A DNA stretch of 64,000 nucleotides, taken from NCBI GenBank assembly GCA_947179155.2, contig OX359265.1, forward strand, positions 60,676,754 to 60,740,753, written 5' to 3'. Positions 61,492-64,000 of the stretch are shown here, piece after piece. The stretch comes from Hedera helix. Taxonomy: Eukaryota > Streptophyta > Magnoliopsida > Apiales > Araliaceae. Position numbers and translations under genes: made by a program. Numbering within the stretch: position 1 is the first letter of the stretch; every line of letters starts with the position of its first letter. The notes under the pieces were generated by a model. The model saw only the letters and a list, made by a program, of their open reading frames with translations. It was not told the origin of the DNA and did no database searches.

Positions 61492-62476
61492 TAATTATTT
61501 TGCAGATCAATCTGCCACTTGAATCCCGGGCGACCAATAAGGTTTCATAGATTGGATTTCCGTAATGATAGGAATACTTTTCTTTTTATATCCCTTCTTT
61601 TTCTTTTTTTTTAAATAATCCTAAAGTGGGCCTACTAAAGGATGCTGCAGGCAGTCCCCGAAATGGTCCTCCATTCCTACAATTATGGGCTTTGGCAGTG
61701 GAAATGACATTCAGTATAGATGTTTTTTCATGGACTGGGCACATAACGGGGCTCCGGCTGTGGGTGGCTATTTGTTTCTACTGCAGCAAGCAATCGTCCA
61801 GCCGACTGACTTCTGTTTCGTGGTGGCCATGACGTGTTTATTATATCATAAAGTCAATTGTTTATGTTATTTATTTATTTATTGTTATTTACACTTTTTG
61901 CGTTTAAAATTTGAATTGAATATTGAGTATACAAAAATTATTTGTGACTTCAAATATTATGATCACCTCATATTTTGTTTCACGATATTTAAGCGTAATA
62001 ATACGTTATACTTGTTAATATCATATACCCTGGAGGCAACAAGATATTGAGGCAACCATAAAAAGAAGAAGGGGCAGATTTATTAGGAGGACAAAGGAAA
62101 TAATTTCACAATAGGAGTCTCCGTATCAGCGTTTTAATTTTAACCAAAGATAACCACCATATTTTGGGTATGTGTAGGCAGGCATGCTGAACACTGCAGT
62201 TTGCCAGGTATGGGTTGGGCTTCATATACTCCATTAATAAAGTCCCCAACGAGATACTCCGTAGGTTTCTTATCCCATGACCATGACAATTACCTCCGGA
62301 TGGGTACAGCTTAAAAGACGATGACAGCAAACATGTAAAAGAATTACTTTAAATTTAATATATTTTCGTCATGATTCGTATACTATATACATCTCCCAAA
62401 TGAATGAATTTTCTAACATGTATATTTTTCCTGACAAATCTTTTCTTTTTCCTCGATGCCTAGTCGGACCGGCTGT
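61492..62476. other. Spacer between divergently read POR and the WD40 gene 3' end
   Basis: No gene is seen. A CCAAT motif near 61531 lies in the POR upstream region. The right part is probably 3' UTR of the WD40 gene. Confidence 0.4.
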
Positions 62477-63787
62477 TCAGCTGTCTCCCAAATTCGACAG
62501 CAGAAACACAAATCGAGAAAGAAAATTGAACTCGCTAATATTAAAAATATCACCAAATATACCTCTGTACCATTTTGCCAACTTGGGGCTACGAGGATGG
62601 TCTGTGGCCTCTGCATAATTTTTGAAGCGTAAAATCCGAACAGGAAATCCAAAATTCTGGAAAGTTCGGATTTCCCCCCTAAGGCCAGCTGTTACAATCA
62701 CCATGCCCCAGGCTGAGCTTCTCTGGTTTACCCCATTTGAGAAGTCCAGACTGGCATGAGGACTTCGACCCTTGGTAGCTGAAAGAAGCTTCTCCTCGGG
62801 CCATGTTGCCGAGATTCTATCAAAGAAATAACTGTTTGTGGCACTATTGATGGTTCCATGGAGCGAGCTGCTGGTACACCCGGATGCCAATGGCAAACTT
62901 TCCTTACCGTTAGTCTCTTCGACTGGTGTTGAAGGGTGATTTGCTGCAGAGACTTCATCCAGATGATCAGCAAACCCATTTCGTTCTCCAGAACAAGTAT
63001 CGTCAAGTCCCCAGTTATCACCCATACCAGGCCAAGGGATGGCTGCAGATACATCTTGACATTGAAAATGTTCATAAGATCGAGTGACAGCAACACCTTT
63101 ACTCCTGCTAGGTCGGGAATCACCTTTGTGTTTCCAGATGAAGACGTGAGAATCCTCACTGGCACACACCACATATTCTCCATTGGCTGTGAGGGAGGCT
63201 GATATTTGACTGCTTGTGTTGCGGAACCCTGTAACAAAATCATAACTAATTTACCCTGTAAAAGTTTTGAAAATTAAAAGCACCAGAAACGTGAATCTTA
63301 TTAAACAACGGGACTATTTTTCTTGGATAATTAAGCATACATGTAAAATGTAAGATACCTACCAAACATTACACATTTCTCATGCTCATAACAAATGCTT
63401 AAAAGTATGATGGACAAATGATTAATACTGCAGTTTTCATTTCATATCCCTAAATAAAAATCAGGAAATTTAATTTCAAATGATATTTCTCATGAATGTT
63501 GCATCATATGAGGCATTTGTCACAGACTGAACCTCTTATGAGATTCATGTTTTAAGTCTAATATTAAACATCTAAAAAAGAAAGATTTCAGAATACAATT
63601 TTTAAATGATAATGTGAATTTCAGGGGAAACTCAAAAGTTAAGAAATTTTGTAGCACTCTTTTATGCTTCATTCATGAGACCGTAAGTAAAATCCGTTGT
63701 TACCTTTGATCTTATGAACTAGATCAACACCATCAATTACCCGGATTCGTGAATCTGCAGATGTTATAAGCACTTCTGATGTACTTC
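62477..63787 (-). CDS. WD repeat-containing protein 44-like, C-terminal two exons
   Basis: The 5' part lies beyond the right edge. The visible exons are 63787-63704 (STSEVLITSADSRIRVIDGV, DLVHKIKG, a WD40 blade) and 63228-62477 (FRNTSSQISASLTANGEY, VVCASEDSHVFIWKHKGDSR, SRSKGVAVTRSYEHFQCQDV). A long low-complexity tail and the conserved end WGMVIVTAGLRGEIRTFQNF, GFPVRI follow. In my recollection homologues stop right after this FGxPxRI. Here the frame continues another 50 or so residues (LRFKNYAEATDHPRSPK...) to a stop at 62477-62479, which suggests loss of the ancestral stop codon. The two exons join in phase through a GT-AG intron. The molecular role of these plant WD40 proteins is not established. 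Confidence 0.8.
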
Positions 63788-64000
63788 CTGGGGAAAACTG
63801 TGCAATTGAAACAAATCAGAATAGCATTAAGAAAGCATGTATTACAAGCATTTGTGGATAACCTCTTAATAAACAGGCCAACCAAGGCAAACCATATACA
63901 CTCAGAAGAATCTCCTCTTCCTCTCTTCTTTACTTTTTTTTTAAAGGTGCAGAGGAACCATTTCTTCTTCTCTCGTGTATCATATCTATAAGGTATGTGG

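Overview
The window is nuclear DNA from a flowering plant, almost certainly a core eudicot. It shows GT-AG spliced genes with many short exons, very AT-rich intergenic DNA, MITEs and a plant-type Helitron. Diagnostic plant genes are protochlorophyllide oxidoreductase, an alpha-expansin, CMP-KDO synthetase, an RMA-type RING ligase and an SCI1-like protein. I cannot fix the species. All annotation rests on reading exon sequences and splice sites by eye; nothing was searched.

Layout: 27-6840 (+) is the 3' part of a TRF4/5-type non-canonical poly(A) polymerase. 8256-11169 (+) is CMP-KDO synthetase (KDSB) with a 1-nt frameshift in exon 1. 12967-13573 (-) is an LC8-type dynein light chain with a small frameshifting deletion. 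15128-17245 (+) is a broken m-type thioredoxin gene. 18066-21014 is a non-autonomous Helitron carrying a fragment of an RPA1-like gene and inserted into a MITE. 21400-24710 (+) is an RMA-type E3 ligase with a 5'-UTR intron. 26216-27502 (+) is an alpha-expansin. 28740-33373 (+) is SCI1-like. 35070-37740 (+) is a choline-transporter-like (CTL/CHER1) pseudogene. 39481-40386 (+) is a secreted glycine-rich protein. 41461-42585 and 43449-43730 (+) are relics of an LRR gene and an RCC1-repeat gene. 46372-47800 (-) is a CBSX5-type CBS protein. 47.8-56.6 kb is a gene-poor repeat region. 56651-58769 (+) is a LanC-like protein. 59543-61352 (-) is protochlorophyllide oxidoreductase. 62477-63787 (-) is the 3' end of a WDR44-like WD40 gene.

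The genes do not form a pathway. What links them is ancestry: the order thioredoxin m / expansin / CTL / glycine-rich protein / LRR / RCC1 matches, from memory, Arabidopsis At3g15360-At3g15430. RMA, CBSX5 and POR match At4g27440-At4g27470, and POR beside a WD40 gene matches At5g54190-At5g54200. Four of the six members of the first group are visibly decaying here while the others are intact. That is the pattern expected of a duplicated segment losing redundant copies (fractionation).

I found no convincing new biochemical system. The most interesting items are the cluster of decaying genes in conserved order, the Helitron nested in a MITE with a captured RPA1 fragment, and the single-indel lesions in KDSB and the dynein light chain. 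Those two could be real mutations or assembly errors.
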